The translations under genes were made by a program, and so were the position numbers. From positions 1 through 64,000 of the forward strand of contig NZ_SMTF01000012.1 of assembly GCF_004357985.1 (NCBI RefSeq): DNA of 64,000 nt. Reading direction: 5' to 3'. This DNA is from Luteimonas aestuarii. Lineage in GTDB: Bacteria; Pseudomonadota; Gammaproteobacteria; Xanthomonadales; Xanthomonadaceae. Position 1 is the first letter of the stretch. Every line of letters begins with the position of its first letter. Positions 1 through 8,317 of the stretch are shown here, in pieces. A model generated the notes under the pieces. It did not search any database. It saw nothing but the letters and a program-made list of their open reading frames with translations, and was not told where the DNA came from.

Positions 1-1072
1 TGCGCTGGCGGCGCACGTCGTCGAGCCGGAAGTCGTCGCCGCTAGTGGCGGCATCGAGCACCGGGTTGAGGAACGGGTTGAGTGGCTCGCGGAACGAGCC
101 GATGATCGAGGCGAAGGTCACGTCGGCCTGCGACAGCAGGCCGGCGAAGGCGGTCTTCGCGTTGGCGCTGAGGAAGGGCTTGTCGGCCAACGCCTGCAGA
201 TAGGGCTTGAGCTCACTGCCGTCGCCGGACGAGACCCGCAGTACGGCACCCAGTGTCGGCGTCTGGATCAGGGCGTCCGAGGAGCCTTGACGGCGCTGGT
301 CCTCTCGCGCTTCGAACAGGTACAGGGTGAAGGCCAGGAAGGCGTTGCGCGCCTGGCTGGTCCAGAACTTGTCCTTGTCGTCGCCGTCCGGGTACAGCAT
401 CGCCGCGATGCTCTGCAGGTCCGAGACCCGGAAGGCCGGATCGTCGGAGACATAGGTCAGCGGGTTCCAGCGGTGGGTCCTGCGGTCTTCGGCGAAGGGA
501 TTGAACAGGTAGATTTTGTGGCCGATGGACTTGCGCCAGCCCGAGGTCAGGTCGAAGTTTTCCTGCTTGATGTCCAGCACCACCGCCGACTCGCGATAGG
601 CGAGCAGGTTGGGGATCACCACGCCCACGCCCTTGCCCGAGCGCGTGGGGGCGGCCAGGATCACGAACTGCTGGCCCGGCAGGCGCAGCAGCTTGCCGTT
701 CATCTGGCCCACGACGATGCCCTCGTCCTTCTGTTTCAGGAAGCCCTTGTTGGCCAGGTCCAGCAAGCCGGCGAAGCGGGCGCGACCATGGATGTTGCGA
801 TGGCTGCGCAGCTTGAACAGGGCCACCAGGATCGACAGCCACACCAGCGCCATCAAGCCGAAGCCAATGGCGCCGGCAACCACCAGGCGCCCCTTGTACT
901 GCGCCACCTGCGGATGGTCGAGGAACTTGATGTAGTCGTAGTAGGTGGTGAATTTCAGCAGGCCCGTGTCCAGGCCGAGGAAGATCAGGGCCAAGTAGCC
1001 CGACAGGTACGCGCCGGCCACGAAGGCCAGCAGCGTGACCAGGATGGTGGTGATAACACGTGTGCTGTCCAC
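1..1072 (-). CDS. virD4: VirD4 type IV coupling ATPase, partial at left edge
   Basis: This is the coupling protein of the type IV secretion system. It recruits substrates at the inner membrane and hands them to the VirB channel. About 357 codons are visible and the gene runs off the left edge. There are two N-terminal membrane segments (about residues 8-30 and 64-86), and the Walker A motif APTRSGKGVG lies at about 141-150. The start is GTG at 1072, preceded by AGAGGG at a good distance; no ATG start fits. In Xanthomonas-type killing systems VirD4 binds the XVIPCD domain of effectors. It reads away from virB7-B11, behind a coiled-coil membrane protein gene. Identity is secure; substrate range is inferred. 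Confidence 0.95.
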   Translation of the reverse strand, partial: MDSTRVITTILVTLLAFVAGAYLSGYLALIFLGLDTGLLKFTTYYDYIKFLDHPQVAQYKGRLVVAGAIGFGLMALVWLSILVALFKLRSHRNIHGRARFAGLLDLANKGFLKQKDEGIVVGQMNGKLLRLPGQQFVILAAPTRSGKGVGVVIPNLLAYRESAVVLDIKQENFDLTSGWRKSIGHKIYLFNPFAEDRRTHRWNPLTYVSDDPAFRVSDLQSIAAMLYPDGDDKDKFWTSQARNAFLAFTLYLFEAREDQRRQGSSDALIQTPTLGAVLRVSSGDGSELKPYLQALADKPFLSANAKTAFAGLLSQADVTFASIIGSFREPLNPFLNPVLDAATSGDDFRLDDVRRQR

Positions 1073-1148
1073 GGAAAATCCCTCTAGGAGAATTGGATGA
1101 AAGGAATGAATCACTGCGGCGGCTGGCGGGCCGATCGCCAGCCACGCC

Positions 1149-1787
1149 CTACTCGCGTGGCGTGGCGTCAGCGCTGCCGTCAACAAGCACGTAATCGTCG
1201 TTCTTCACCCAGCGTTCCTGGCCATCCTCCAGCTTCAAGCATGGCCGGCCATCGCAGGATGTGATCGTGACGTGCCGCAAGGCCTCGAGTACCTCGGCCT
1301 GCACTTGCGCGCGCTGGACACGTTTCACGTTATGCCAGGCAACGTAGGCGGTGCCGCCTGCGAGCACGGTCGCGGCGACGATCAGTGAGCCGATCGACTT
1401 CCAGCCAAGGATGCGCATGCGAAGACCGACCGCCGACTGTTCGAACTGAAGTTGCTCCGCCATCCGCTGCAGACGCTCGGCGGTGTCGGCGAGCGAACGG
1501 GACGCCGCCGGTATTTCGACCGCCAGCGCATCCCGTACCGCGGTCCTCGCGTGCTGCACAAGTTCGGCCTTGCCGGCAATGACGTTCTGCCCGATTTCAT
1601 CCGCATGCTGTTGCAGTTCCCGCGCCGCGGCCTGCTGTTCGGCCACCGACTTCTCGCACTGTTGCGTCAGATGCGCGGCGAGGAGCGCGGCATTGGCGAC
1701 GAAATCCTCCATCCTTCGATCCATGTTCTCCACCTTCCGTGTGCCAGAGCCATCCGGGCCGGGGACATCTTGCCAGACGTCTTGCAT
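1149..1787 (-). CDS. Coiled-coil inner-membrane protein upstream of virD4
   Basis: A 212-residue protein of unknown function. Residues 20-120 are rich in Ala, Gln and Glu with a heptad-like pattern that suggests a long coiled coil. One membrane segment follows (IGSLIVAATVLAGGTAYVAW). A short C-terminal tail contains two cysteines (SCDGRPC). I chose ATG 1787 because GGGGGA sits about 8 bases upstream; the GTG at 1793 would be too close to it. It lies 76 bases before virD4 on the same strand, so the two are probably co-transcribed. That position suggests a role with the coupling protein, as helical-bundle partners have in some conjugation systems. I do not recognise a named family. Confidence 0.75.
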   Translation of the reverse strand: MQDVWQDVPGPDGSGTRKVENMDRRMEDFVANAALLAAHLTQQCEKSVAEQQAAARELQQHADEIGQNVIAGKAELVQHARTAVRDALAVEIPAASRSLADTAERLQRMAEQLQFEQSAVGLRMRILGWKSIGSLIVAATVLAGGTAYVAWHNVKRVQRAQVQAEVLEALRHVTITSCDGRPCLKLEDGQERWVKNDDYVLVDGSADATPRE

Positions 1788-1804
1788 GGCCACATCCCCC
1801 AGAA

Positions 1805-1833
1805 TTGACTGTTTAAGAACTCGGGGATATATT
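1805..1833 (+). promoter_or_regulatory. Candidate sigma70 promoter for the virB operon
   Basis: TTGACT (1805-1810) and TATATT (1828-1833) are separated by exactly 17 bases, which is close to the sigma70 optimum. It lies in the divergent gap between the coiled-coil gene and virB7 and reads toward virB7. A start near 1840 would leave a roughly 270-nt untranslated leader. The boxes are seen in the sequence; activity is inferred. Confidence 0.6.
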
Positions 1834-1839
1834 CGCTAA

Positions 1840-2110
1840 ACACGCGGCTATAGGAATGGTCGCTAGGAATCGATGCCGCGGCTTGGCTGCGGCATACGAG
1901 TCAAGTCAAACGGAGTTGAGGACGAATGGAATCTGTCCACAGAAGTTGCGTCCAAGCCTTGGACTGCATACACGGCATCGACACGGCCCACGGCCCGCCA
2001 ACGTGTTCGCGTCGCTTTAGCGCGATGCCTGCTCCTCCCTTTTTTTTACGCCCGCTTTTTCCGCAGGAAGAAGCGCGGTGTCCTTTGTCCTGTAATCCGA
2101 TGGTGAGTCC
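1840..2110 (+). promoter_or_regulatory. Long GGA-rich 5' leader of virB7 operon
   Basis: The predicted leader carries seven GGA triplets, at 1853, 1866, 1912, 1920, 1928, 1961 and 2066. It also has a perfect 7-bp hairpin at 1873-1879/1889-1895 and a run of T at about 2039-2047. GGA in loops or near start sites is the recognition core of CsrA/RsmA, and CsrA is known to repress the homologous locus in Xanthomonas citri through its leader. No gene was found here. The regulatory role is inferred by analogy. Confidence 0.45.
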
Positions 2111-2563
2111 ATGAGCCGTGCCGGCCTGGTTCGAAATGCAGTCGTTTCCGGCATTTCCTGTGTCGCGATGTTGCTGGGCGCGTGCGCCACGCACGGTGCG
2201 CCCGATGTTGGCGGGCGATGGAGGCCGGTCAACCAGTTCGCGGAAACGCCGGTGGCGATTCCACTGCAGCAGGCCTACGTGTACCAGGCATCGCCAGCGG
2301 ACGGCACATTGAAAACAATGCTGAACCGGTGGGCGAGGGACTCGAAGATGAGCCTGTCGTACCTGCACCCGAACGATTACTCGCTGCACGTGCCGGTCGC
2401 GCAGATTCGCACCACCAGCCTTGAGCAGGCCGCCTTGGCGCTGACGGCCGCTTATGCCGCGCAGGGCGTGCGGGTGGTTGCCGACCGCTCCCAGATTGTC
2501 GTCAGTCGTACTCAGGCCGATCAGCCATCCGGTGTCGGCGCGGCGACGGTGCAGGCCGAATAA
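2111..2563 (+). CDS. virB7: VirB7 lipoprotein with C-terminal N0-like domain
   Basis: This is the outer-membrane lipoprotein of the T4SS core complex, which stabilises VirB9 and forms a ring around the pore. A signal peptide ends in lipobox LLGAC, with the lipidated Cys near residue 25. A short Pro/Trp-containing VirB7-type segment follows. The rest resembles an N0 domain as found in secretins and TonB-dependent receptors. At 150 residues it is far longer than the roughly 50-residue Agrobacterium VirB7. This extended form is the hallmark of Xanthomonadaceae systems. It is the first gene of the virB7-B11 run, 17 bases before virB8. Confidence 0.88.
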   Translation: MSRAGLVRNAVVSGISCVAMLLGACATHGAPDVGGRWRPVNQFAETPVAIPLQQAYVYQASPADGTLKTMLNRWARDSKMSLSYLHPNDYSLHVPVAQIRTTSLEQAALALTAAYAAQGVRVVADRSQIVVSRTQADQPSGVGAATVQAE

Positions 2564-2580
2564 GGGGCGGGCTTAGTAGC

Positions 2581-3498
2581 ATGTTCGGAAAAAAGACAAC
2601 TGCCTCGCCGGATATCGAACGGGCCGTCTCGCAGGGCGTCAACTACGAGCTGACAATCGCCGATCGCGCGCGCCGCAGCGAGCGCCGTGCGTGGATCGTA
2701 GCCGGGTGCGCGATTTTCATGTCGCTGATCCTTGCTGGGGGATACTTTTTGTTCCTGCCACTGAAGGAAAAGGTGCCGTACCTGGTCATGGCCGATCCGT
2801 ATACAGGCACGGCGACAGTGGCGCGGCTGGTCGGCAATTTCAACGATCGTGACGTCACCACCGAGGAAGCGATCAACAAGAGCAATGTCGCCCAGTTCGT
2901 GCTGGCACGCGAATCCTACGATTCTGGCTTGATCGGCCAGCGCAACTGGCGGACGACGCTGTCGATGGCAAGCCCGGCGGTGGCCCCGGCGTACATTGCC
3001 CTGCACTCGGAAAACAACCCCGAGCGTCCGTTCCGCATCTATGGCCCATCGCGCGCCGTCCGCGTGCGCATTCTCAGCATCGTGCTGATCGGCGGTGGCG
3101 AAGGGCGTCGCCCATCCGGTGCCACGGTGCGCTTCCAGCGCAGTGTGTACGACAAAGGGAACGGACGCTCCGAGCCGTTGGATAGCAAGATCGCCACGCT
3201 CGAGTTCACCTATAACCCGGACCTGCGGCTCAGCGAGGAGGATCGTCTTCTCAACCCACTGGGCTTCCGGGTCGCCAATTATCGCGTCGACAATGATTAC
3301 GCGAGTGGCTCGACGCCGGAGCGCGAGTTTCCTGCGCTGCTCCCGGCAACTGCCAATGCGGCGGCGACTGCTCCGACCTATCCGGCCGAACAAGCGATGC
3401 AGATACCGATGTTCGGTCCGCCTGATGCCGGTGAAGCCGGGAGCGCCGCGCCGCAGGCACCGCAGCCTGCGGAACAGACCGAAGCGAACCGCGAATAA
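2581..3498 (+). CDS. virB8: VirB8 inner-membrane assembly factor
   Basis: A bitopic inner-membrane protein that links the inner-membrane complex to the periplasmic core. One membrane segment lies at about residues 38-60 (AGCAIFMSLILAGGYFLFL). The VirB8 periplasmic domain follows, with the typical conserved stretch around ESYDSGL and RNWRT. At 305 residues it is longer than many homologues because of an Ala/Pro-rich tail after about residue 250. It sits between virB7 and virB9 in the standard order. Confidence 0.93.
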   Translation: MFGKKTTASPDIERAVSQGVNYELTIADRARRSERRAWIVAGCAIFMSLILAGGYFLFLPLKEKVPYLVMADPYTGTATVARLVGNFNDRDVTTEEAINKSNVAQFVLARESYDSGLIGQRNWRTTLSMASPAVAPAYIALHSENNPERPFRIYGPSRAVRVRILSIVLIGGGEGRRPSGATVRFQRSVYDKGNGRSEPLDSKIATLEFTYNPDLRLSEEDRLLNPLGFRVANYRVDNDYASGSTPEREFPALLPATANAAATAPTYPAEQAMQIPMFGPPDAGEAGSAAPQAPQPAEQTEANRE

Positions 3499-3513
3499 CG
3501 GAGCACGTCATCG

Positions 3514-4281
3514 ATGATTCGCCAGCAACAAATGTCTCTCAGTCTTGGCCTGGCCCTGCTGGTCGCGTGCATAGCGTTGCCGGTGGCGGCCCAGGCTATC
3601 GAGGAATACGAGTACCAGCCGGATCGGATTTACCAGGTTCGAACAGGCTTGGGCATCACCACGCAAATCGAACTCAGCCCGCACGAGAATATCCTCGACT
3701 ACAGCACGGGGTTCAGCGGAGGCTGGGATCTCAGCCGTCGGGACAACGTGTTTTACCTGAAGCCAAAGAACATCGACGTCGACACCAATTTCATGGTGCG
3801 AACCGCTACACATTCCTACATCTTCGAGCTGAAGGTGGTCGCGACCAACTGGCGCGCCTTGGAGCAGGCGAAGGCGGCCGGTGTGCAGTACAAGATCCGC
3901 TTCGTCTACCCAAGCGACGCCACCTTTGCAGCGACGGCCGCCCCCGTGAAGGACACGGTCGAGCTCGATACCTTGATGCAGCCGGACCGCGATTATTACT
4001 TTAACTACGATTATTCGTATCGAAAGCGATATCCGCGATGGCTTGTTCCGGCCACCGTCTACGACGACCGGCGGTTCACCTACATCCGCATGGGTGACCG
4101 TACGCGATTTCCCAGCGGGAATTTTCCCGCTGTGTTCGCGCGCGATAGCGCGAACGGCGACGTGTTCGTGGTTAATTCGACCGTCGAGGGCGACACCATC
4201 GTGGTCCACGGTACGTATCCGTACTTGGTCATCCGCCACGGCGACAATGTGATCGGTCTGCGCAGGAGCCCGGAACAGTGA
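3514..4281 (+). CDS. virB9: VirB9 outer-core-complex protein
   Basis: A periplasmic/outer-membrane core subunit that builds the outer layer with VirB7 and VirB10. The signal peptide is cleaved after AQA (about residue 29). Two beta-rich domains typical of the VirB9/CagX family follow, with the N-terminal pattern IYQVRTGLG and the C-terminal ATVYDDRRFTYI. The length of 255 residues is normal. The stop overlaps the GTG start of virB10 (GTGA), so translation is probably coupled. Confidence 0.93.
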   Translation: MIRQQQMSLSLGLALLVACIALPVAAQAIEEYEYQPDRIYQVRTGLGITTQIELSPHENILDYSTGFSGGWDLSRRDNVFYLKPKNIDVDTNFMVRTATHSYIFELKVVATNWRALEQAKAAGVQYKIRFVYPSDATFAATAAPVKDTVELDTLMQPDRDYYFNYDYSYRKRYPRWLVPATVYDDRRFTYIRMGDRTRFPSGNFPAVFARDSANGDVFVVNSTVEGDTIVVHGTYPYLVIRHGDNVIGLRRSPEQ

Positions 4282-5501
4282 ACCAGCCTCCCACCCTCGA
4301 GCATGAGGAGCCGGGTTTCAACCGGAACCAGTCGTCCAATCCCTATGTCGGCCGGCAGGCGCCCGCTGATCCGGACCTGGATGCCGAAGCGCCGTACCTC
4401 AAGTCCGAGGACGTACAGCGGCTCAACCGCAAGGCGCTGTTGTTCCTCGGCGGTATCGTGCTGCTGCTCGGCATGGTCGCGCTCTGGATCTTCAGCGGCG
4501 GCCTGTCCGGTTCGGGTGACGGCTCACCGGTACCGCCGAGAAGCGAGCAAGTGGTGATTCCGGCAGCGCCGAGGGACATTCCGGAGCTTCCGCCCGAGCG
4601 AACACTGCCGCCCCCGGTCGCAGACCTGCCGCCGTTGCCGGTCTATGACATGCCCCAGCAACACACGCCCCCGGCCATGAGCCTGTCTTCGGGGGGCGAG
4701 TTTGGTGGACGTCGCGAACTCTCGCTTCAGGAGCGCAGGATGCTGGATACGGCCGGGACTTTCGCTGGCTTCGATCACAACGGTCCTGGGGGTGGGGTGT
4801 CGGGAATGTTGCCTCCCGATGAGTACGCGCGGCTCATGATGTCGGCGGGGCAGGAATCTCCGGCACCAGCACCTCAGGAGGCACCGGAAGGCACCGCGAG
4901 CGCACGACCACTGTACAACCCGAACACGCTGTTGCTGCGCGGTACGTACATCCGGTGTGTCATGCAGTCCAGGGTCATTTCGGACTTTCCGGGTTACACA
5001 ACGTGCATCGTCACCGAGCCGGTTTATTCGGTGAACGGCCGCCGCCTGCTGTTGCCGCGGGGGTCCAAGGTTTCCGGCACCTACGGCCAGGACGCCATCA
5101 TCGGCGACCGAGTCGCGATCGTCTGGGACCGTATCACCACGCCCAATGGTATGGACGTCAACATGCGCAGCCCTGGCGTGGATATGCTGGGTGCGGCCGG
5201 CAATGCGGGGCACTATACGGCGCATTGGGGGCAGCGAATCGGATCGGCGTTGCTGATCAGCCTCCTCAGTGATTCGTTCAAATACGCTGGTGCCAAGCAC
5301 GGCCCGCAGGAGACATCGATCGCGAACGGTGTCATCGTCCAGAGCCCTTACGAAAGCAACACTGCGCGGACGATGGAGCGGCTGGCGAACATGGCGTTGG
5401 ACCGCAACATGACCCGCCCACCCACGGTGACAATCAACCAGGGCTCGGTGGTCAATGTCTACGTTGCGCGCGATGTTGATTTCTCAGCAGTGCTGCGCTA
5501 G
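4278..5501 (+). CDS. virB10: VirB10 core-complex protein spanning both membranes
   Basis: This TrbI/VirB10-family protein anchors in the inner membrane and forms the outer-membrane pore with VirB7 and VirB9. It has a cytoplasmic N-terminus, a membrane helix at about 51-72, and a Pro-rich linker at about 80-135. The conserved C-terminal beta-barrel domain runs from about residue 210 onward (LLLRGTYIRCVMQSR). It starts with GTG overlapping the virB9 stop. The length of 407 residues is typical. Confidence 0.94.
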   Translation: MNQPPTLEHEEPGFNRNQSSNPYVGRQAPADPDLDAEAPYLKSEDVQRLNRKALLFLGGIVLLLGMVALWIFSGGLSGSGDGSPVPPRSEQVVIPAAPRDIPELPPERTLPPPVADLPPLPVYDMPQQHTPPAMSLSSGGEFGGRRELSLQERRMLDTAGTFAGFDHNGPGGGVSGMLPPDEYARLMMSAGQESPAPAPQEAPEGTASARPLYNPNTLLLRGTYIRCVMQSRVISDFPGYTTCIVTEPVYSVNGRRLLLPRGSKVSGTYGQDAIIGDRVAIVWDRITTPNGMDVNMRSPGVDMLGAAGNAGHYTAHWGQRIGSALLISLLSDSFKYAGAKHGPQETSIANGVIVQSPYESNTARTMERLANMALDRNMTRPPTVTINQGSVVNVYVARDVDFSAVLR

Positions 5502-5512
5502 TCGGTCAGCAG

Positions 5513-6550
5513 ATGGACATCGACTCCGCGCCCCTTGCCAAAGTGTCCAACCAGTTCCTAGATTATCAGTACCAGGTGCTCGGCATCCAGGAGCACATGC
5601 ATTCCTCGGAAGTGACCGAGATATGCATCAACCGGCCGGGCGAGTTGTACCTGGAAACGCGTACGGGTTGGCAGCGGACCGATGTGCCCACGCTCACCTT
5701 CGAGCGCGCGCGCCAGTTCTGCACTGCGGTGGTCAACGAGAGCAACACCGGGCAGCGGATCACCGATGTCGATCCGATGGTATCGCTGACGTTCCCGACC
5801 GGACAGCGTGCGCAGTTCGTGATCCCACCGGCCTGCGACAGCGGCAAGGTGTCGATCACGATCCGGTTGCCTGCCAAGTTCAGCAAGACGCTCGAGCAGT
5901 ATGACCAGGACGGCTTCTTCAACGAGATACTTGAGCAGGCACAGACGCTCAGCGACCACGACCAGGAGCTGCTGGAACTGCGTCGCAATCGCGACTACGC
6001 CGAGTTCTTCAGCAAGGCCGTCCAGTACCACAAGAACATCGTGGTCGCTGGGGCCACCGGTAGCGGCAAGACAACGTTCATGAAATCGCTGGTCAACCAT
6101 ATCCCCGAGCAGGAGCGCCTGGTCACGATCGAGGATGCGCGGGAATTGTTCATCCACCAGCCGAACGTGGTGCACCTGCTGTACTCGAAGGGCGGCCAGA
6201 GCGCCAGCAACGTCACGGCCAAGTCGTGCATGGAGGCATGTCTGCGCATGAAGCCGGATAGGATCATCCTGGCCGAGCTACGCGGCGACGAATCCTTCTA
6301 CTTCATCCGCAACTGCGCTTCCGGCCATCCAGGCTCGATTACCAGTTGCCATGCCGGAAGCACCACGCAGACCTGGGACCAGCTGGCGCTGATGGTCAAG
6401 GCCTCGGCCGAGGGTTCCGGGCTTGAGTTCGATGTCATCAAGCGCCTGCTCAGGATGACCATCGACATCGTTGTGCACATCAAGGCGCACGCCGGCAGAC
6501 GCTACATCACCGGGATCGATTTCGACCCCGTGCGCGCGCTGGCGCCGTGA
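5513..6550 (+). CDS. virB11: VirB11 hexameric traffic ATPase
   Basis: A cytoplasmic ring ATPase that switches the system between pilus assembly and substrate transfer. The N-terminal domain covers residues 1-165. Walker A GATGSGKTT lies at about 180-188, with an Asp box around RLVTIEDARE. The His box and conserved ELRGDESFYF, GHPGSITSCHAGS motifs follow. The length of 345 residues is normal. It is 11 bases after virB10. A 154-base gap before virB1 may mark a break between two transcription units. Confidence 0.95.
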   Translation: MDIDSAPLAKVSNQFLDYQYQVLGIQEHMHSSEVTEICINRPGELYLETRTGWQRTDVPTLTFERARQFCTAVVNESNTGQRITDVDPMVSLTFPTGQRAQFVIPPACDSGKVSITIRLPAKFSKTLEQYDQDGFFNEILEQAQTLSDHDQELLELRRNRDYAEFFSKAVQYHKNIVVAGATGSGKTTFMKSLVNHIPEQERLVTIEDARELFIHQPNVVHLLYSKGGQSASNVTAKSCMEACLRMKPDRIILAELRGDESFYFIRNCASGHPGSITSCHAGSTTQTWDQLALMVKASAEGSGLEFDVIKRLLRMTIDIVVHIKAHAGRRYITGIDFDPVRALAP

Positions 6551-6704
6551 CCGCATGGAGGGTGAAAATGATTGGCAGATGCAATCCGGTCGCAATGTTG
6601 ATATGTCCCGCGGGAGGCAAGGGGCATTGCGCTTGGTTTGAGGGAAGGGAAGAGGTCCAGGGAGACGTTGGAATGTCCGACGTCAGGGACGGGAGGTAAC
6701 GGCG

Positions 6705-7553
6705 ATGTTGCCAGGCATGGAATTGATGGGCTGCGCCAATCTGGCCGTCCCTCCGGACGTCATGCGCCATGTCGTGCGCATCGAGTCGTCGTTCAATCCA
6801 TACGCAATCGGCGTGGTTGGCGGTCGCCTGGTGCGTCAGCCGCGCAACCTGCCCGAAGCAGTCTCTACCGCACGCATGCTTGAGAGCGAGGGCTACAACT
6901 TCTCGCTGGGCTTGGCGCAGGTCAACCGCTACAACCTCGCCAGTTACGGGCTGGACAGCTACGAGAAGGCGTTCCAGGCCTGCCCGAATCTCCAGGCCGG
7001 GGCGCGGATCCTTGCCGAGTGCTATCACCGTTCCGGGGGCGATTGGGGCAAAGCATTCAGTTGTTACTATTCCGGCAACTTCGTCACCGGGTTCCGGCAC
7101 GGCTACGTGCAGAAGGTGCTGGCGTCGTGGCACAGCGAAGCCGGCAGCTTGTCCGCGCCGGCCGTTGCGCTCGTCGAGCGGCGGACGGGGCGTGCCGTGG
7201 CAGCTTCGGTCGCCGCCGATCTGCCGTCGCTCGTCATGCGCCGGATCCAGGAGGCGGCCGCGCCCCCCGTGCCAGCCCTGCGTGTGCAACCCCCTTCGGC
7301 CATCGCGCCCGCTGTATCCACAATGTTGCCGCAACCGGCGTCGGTGGCCATGCCGTCACGGCACGCCGCGCCAGGGCCAGTGATTGCCGGAGCGCTCGTG
7401 CCCGATGGCGATGCGCCCGTACGCCTGCAACCGATGGGCGCCGTTTCGTCGCAGATTCCATCGCTGCCACCCACGTCCCCGCAACAGCAAGCCGTTGCCG
7501 ATCTTCCGGCGGTGGCACCGTCTCCGCGCAGGGACGAGGCTTTTGTCTTTTAG
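6705..7553 (+). CDS. virB1: VirB1 lytic transglycosylase
   Basis: A SLT-fold peptidoglycan lytic transglycosylase that opens the wall for channel assembly. The catalytic Glu is in RIESSFNPYAIG at about residues 25-36, followed by FSLGLAQVNRYNL. The second half, from about residue 150, is Pro/Ala-rich and probably disordered. No clear signal peptide is visible at this start, so export may be atypical or the true start may differ. GGGAGG lies 9 bases upstream of ATG 6705 and supports it. The length is 282 residues. Confidence 0.88.
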   Translation: MLPGMELMGCANLAVPPDVMRHVVRIESSFNPYAIGVVGGRLVRQPRNLPEAVSTARMLESEGYNFSLGLAQVNRYNLASYGLDSYEKAFQACPNLQAGARILAECYHRSGGDWGKAFSCYYSGNFVTGFRHGYVQKVLASWHSEAGSLSAPAVALVERRTGRAVAASVAADLPSLVMRRIQEAAAPPVPALRVQPPSAIAPAVSTMLPQPASVAMPSRHAAPGPVIAGALVPDGDAPVRLQPMGAVSSQIPSLPPTSPQQQAVADLPAVAPSPRRDEAFVF

Positions 7554-7625
7554 CAGTACCCGCCATGGAAGGCACCGCAACACCGCAATGATAACCATCG
7601 TTTCCACAACATTCAGGGCCAGATC

Positions 7626-8003
7626 ATGAATCACAACGCACAGGCACTTCCGTTCCGTCACTTTATCCAGGGGGCCTTCATGGCCGTGGCGCTCATGACG
7701 GTCTTCGCCGTCCCGGAGATCGCATTCGCGCAGGATGTCACTGGCGCCCAAGGCCGGGTCCAGAGCTTCTTCGGCAACATCAATGCGCTGCTCAACGTCG
7801 CGTCCATCGCCGTCGTGACGATTGCCATTATCTTCGCCGGCTACCAGATCGCGTTCAATCACAAGCGCATCGGTGACGTCGCCCCCGTGCTGATCGGTGG
7901 GTTCCTGATTGGTGCCGCGGCGCAGATCGCGAAGATGCTGCTGCCAGACGACGTGACGTCGCAGGCGATGCACGTCGGACAGCTGCTGCTACAGCATGCA
8001 TAA
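7626..8003 (+). CDS. virB2: VirB2 major pilin
   Basis: The pilin subunit of the T4SS. It is 125 residues with a long signal peptide ending in AFA just before QDVTG (about residue 36). Two hydrophobic helices follow (about 57-75 and 86-106), separated by a short basic loop, as in mature VirB2. Its stop overlaps the start of virB3 by 8 bases, placing both in one translation-coupled unit. Confidence 0.9.
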   Translation: MNHNAQALPFRHFIQGAFMAVALMTVFAVPEIAFAQDVTGAQGRVQSFFGNINALLNVASIAVVTIAIIFAGYQIAFNHKRIGDVAPVLIGGFLIGAAAQIAKMLLPDDVTSQAMHVGQLLLQHA

Positions 8004-8313
8004 GAACGTGCTCTTCCGGGGCTGCACGCGTCCGGCCATGTTCATGGGGGTGCCCTATGTGCCCTTCGCGATCGGGGCGGGCGCGTGCCTCCTGTTGACG
8101 TTCTACATCGACATGTTCCTGGTGGTTCTTTTGCCAATCGTGATCTTCGTCATGCGGCAGATGGCCAAGCGCGACGAGATGATCTTCCGGCTCCTGGGAC
8201 TTCGCTGGCAGTTCCGCACCAAGGCCAGGAATGTTCAGCACCATGGTGGCATGTGGGTGTTCTCGCCCAATAGTTACCGAAAGCAGTTCCACGACACCAC
8301 CACAGGCCGATAG
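7996..8313 (+). CDS. virB3: VirB3 inner-membrane protein
   Basis: A small inner-membrane component that associates with VirB4. It has 105 residues, with one or two hydrophobic helices at about 20-52 and the conserved N-terminal pattern NVLFRGCTRPAMFMG. The C-terminal part is basic. It overlaps virB2 by 8 bases and ends 4 bases before virB4, so the B2-B3-B4 order is intact. A VirB3-VirB4 fusion, seen in some systems, is not present. Confidence 0.92.
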   Translation: MHKNVLFRGCTRPAMFMGVPYVPFAIGAGACLLLTFYIDMFLVVLLPIVIFVMRQMAKRDEMIFRLLGLRWQFRTKARNVQHHGGMWVFSPNSYRKQFHDTTTGR

Positions 8314-8317
8314 CCGC

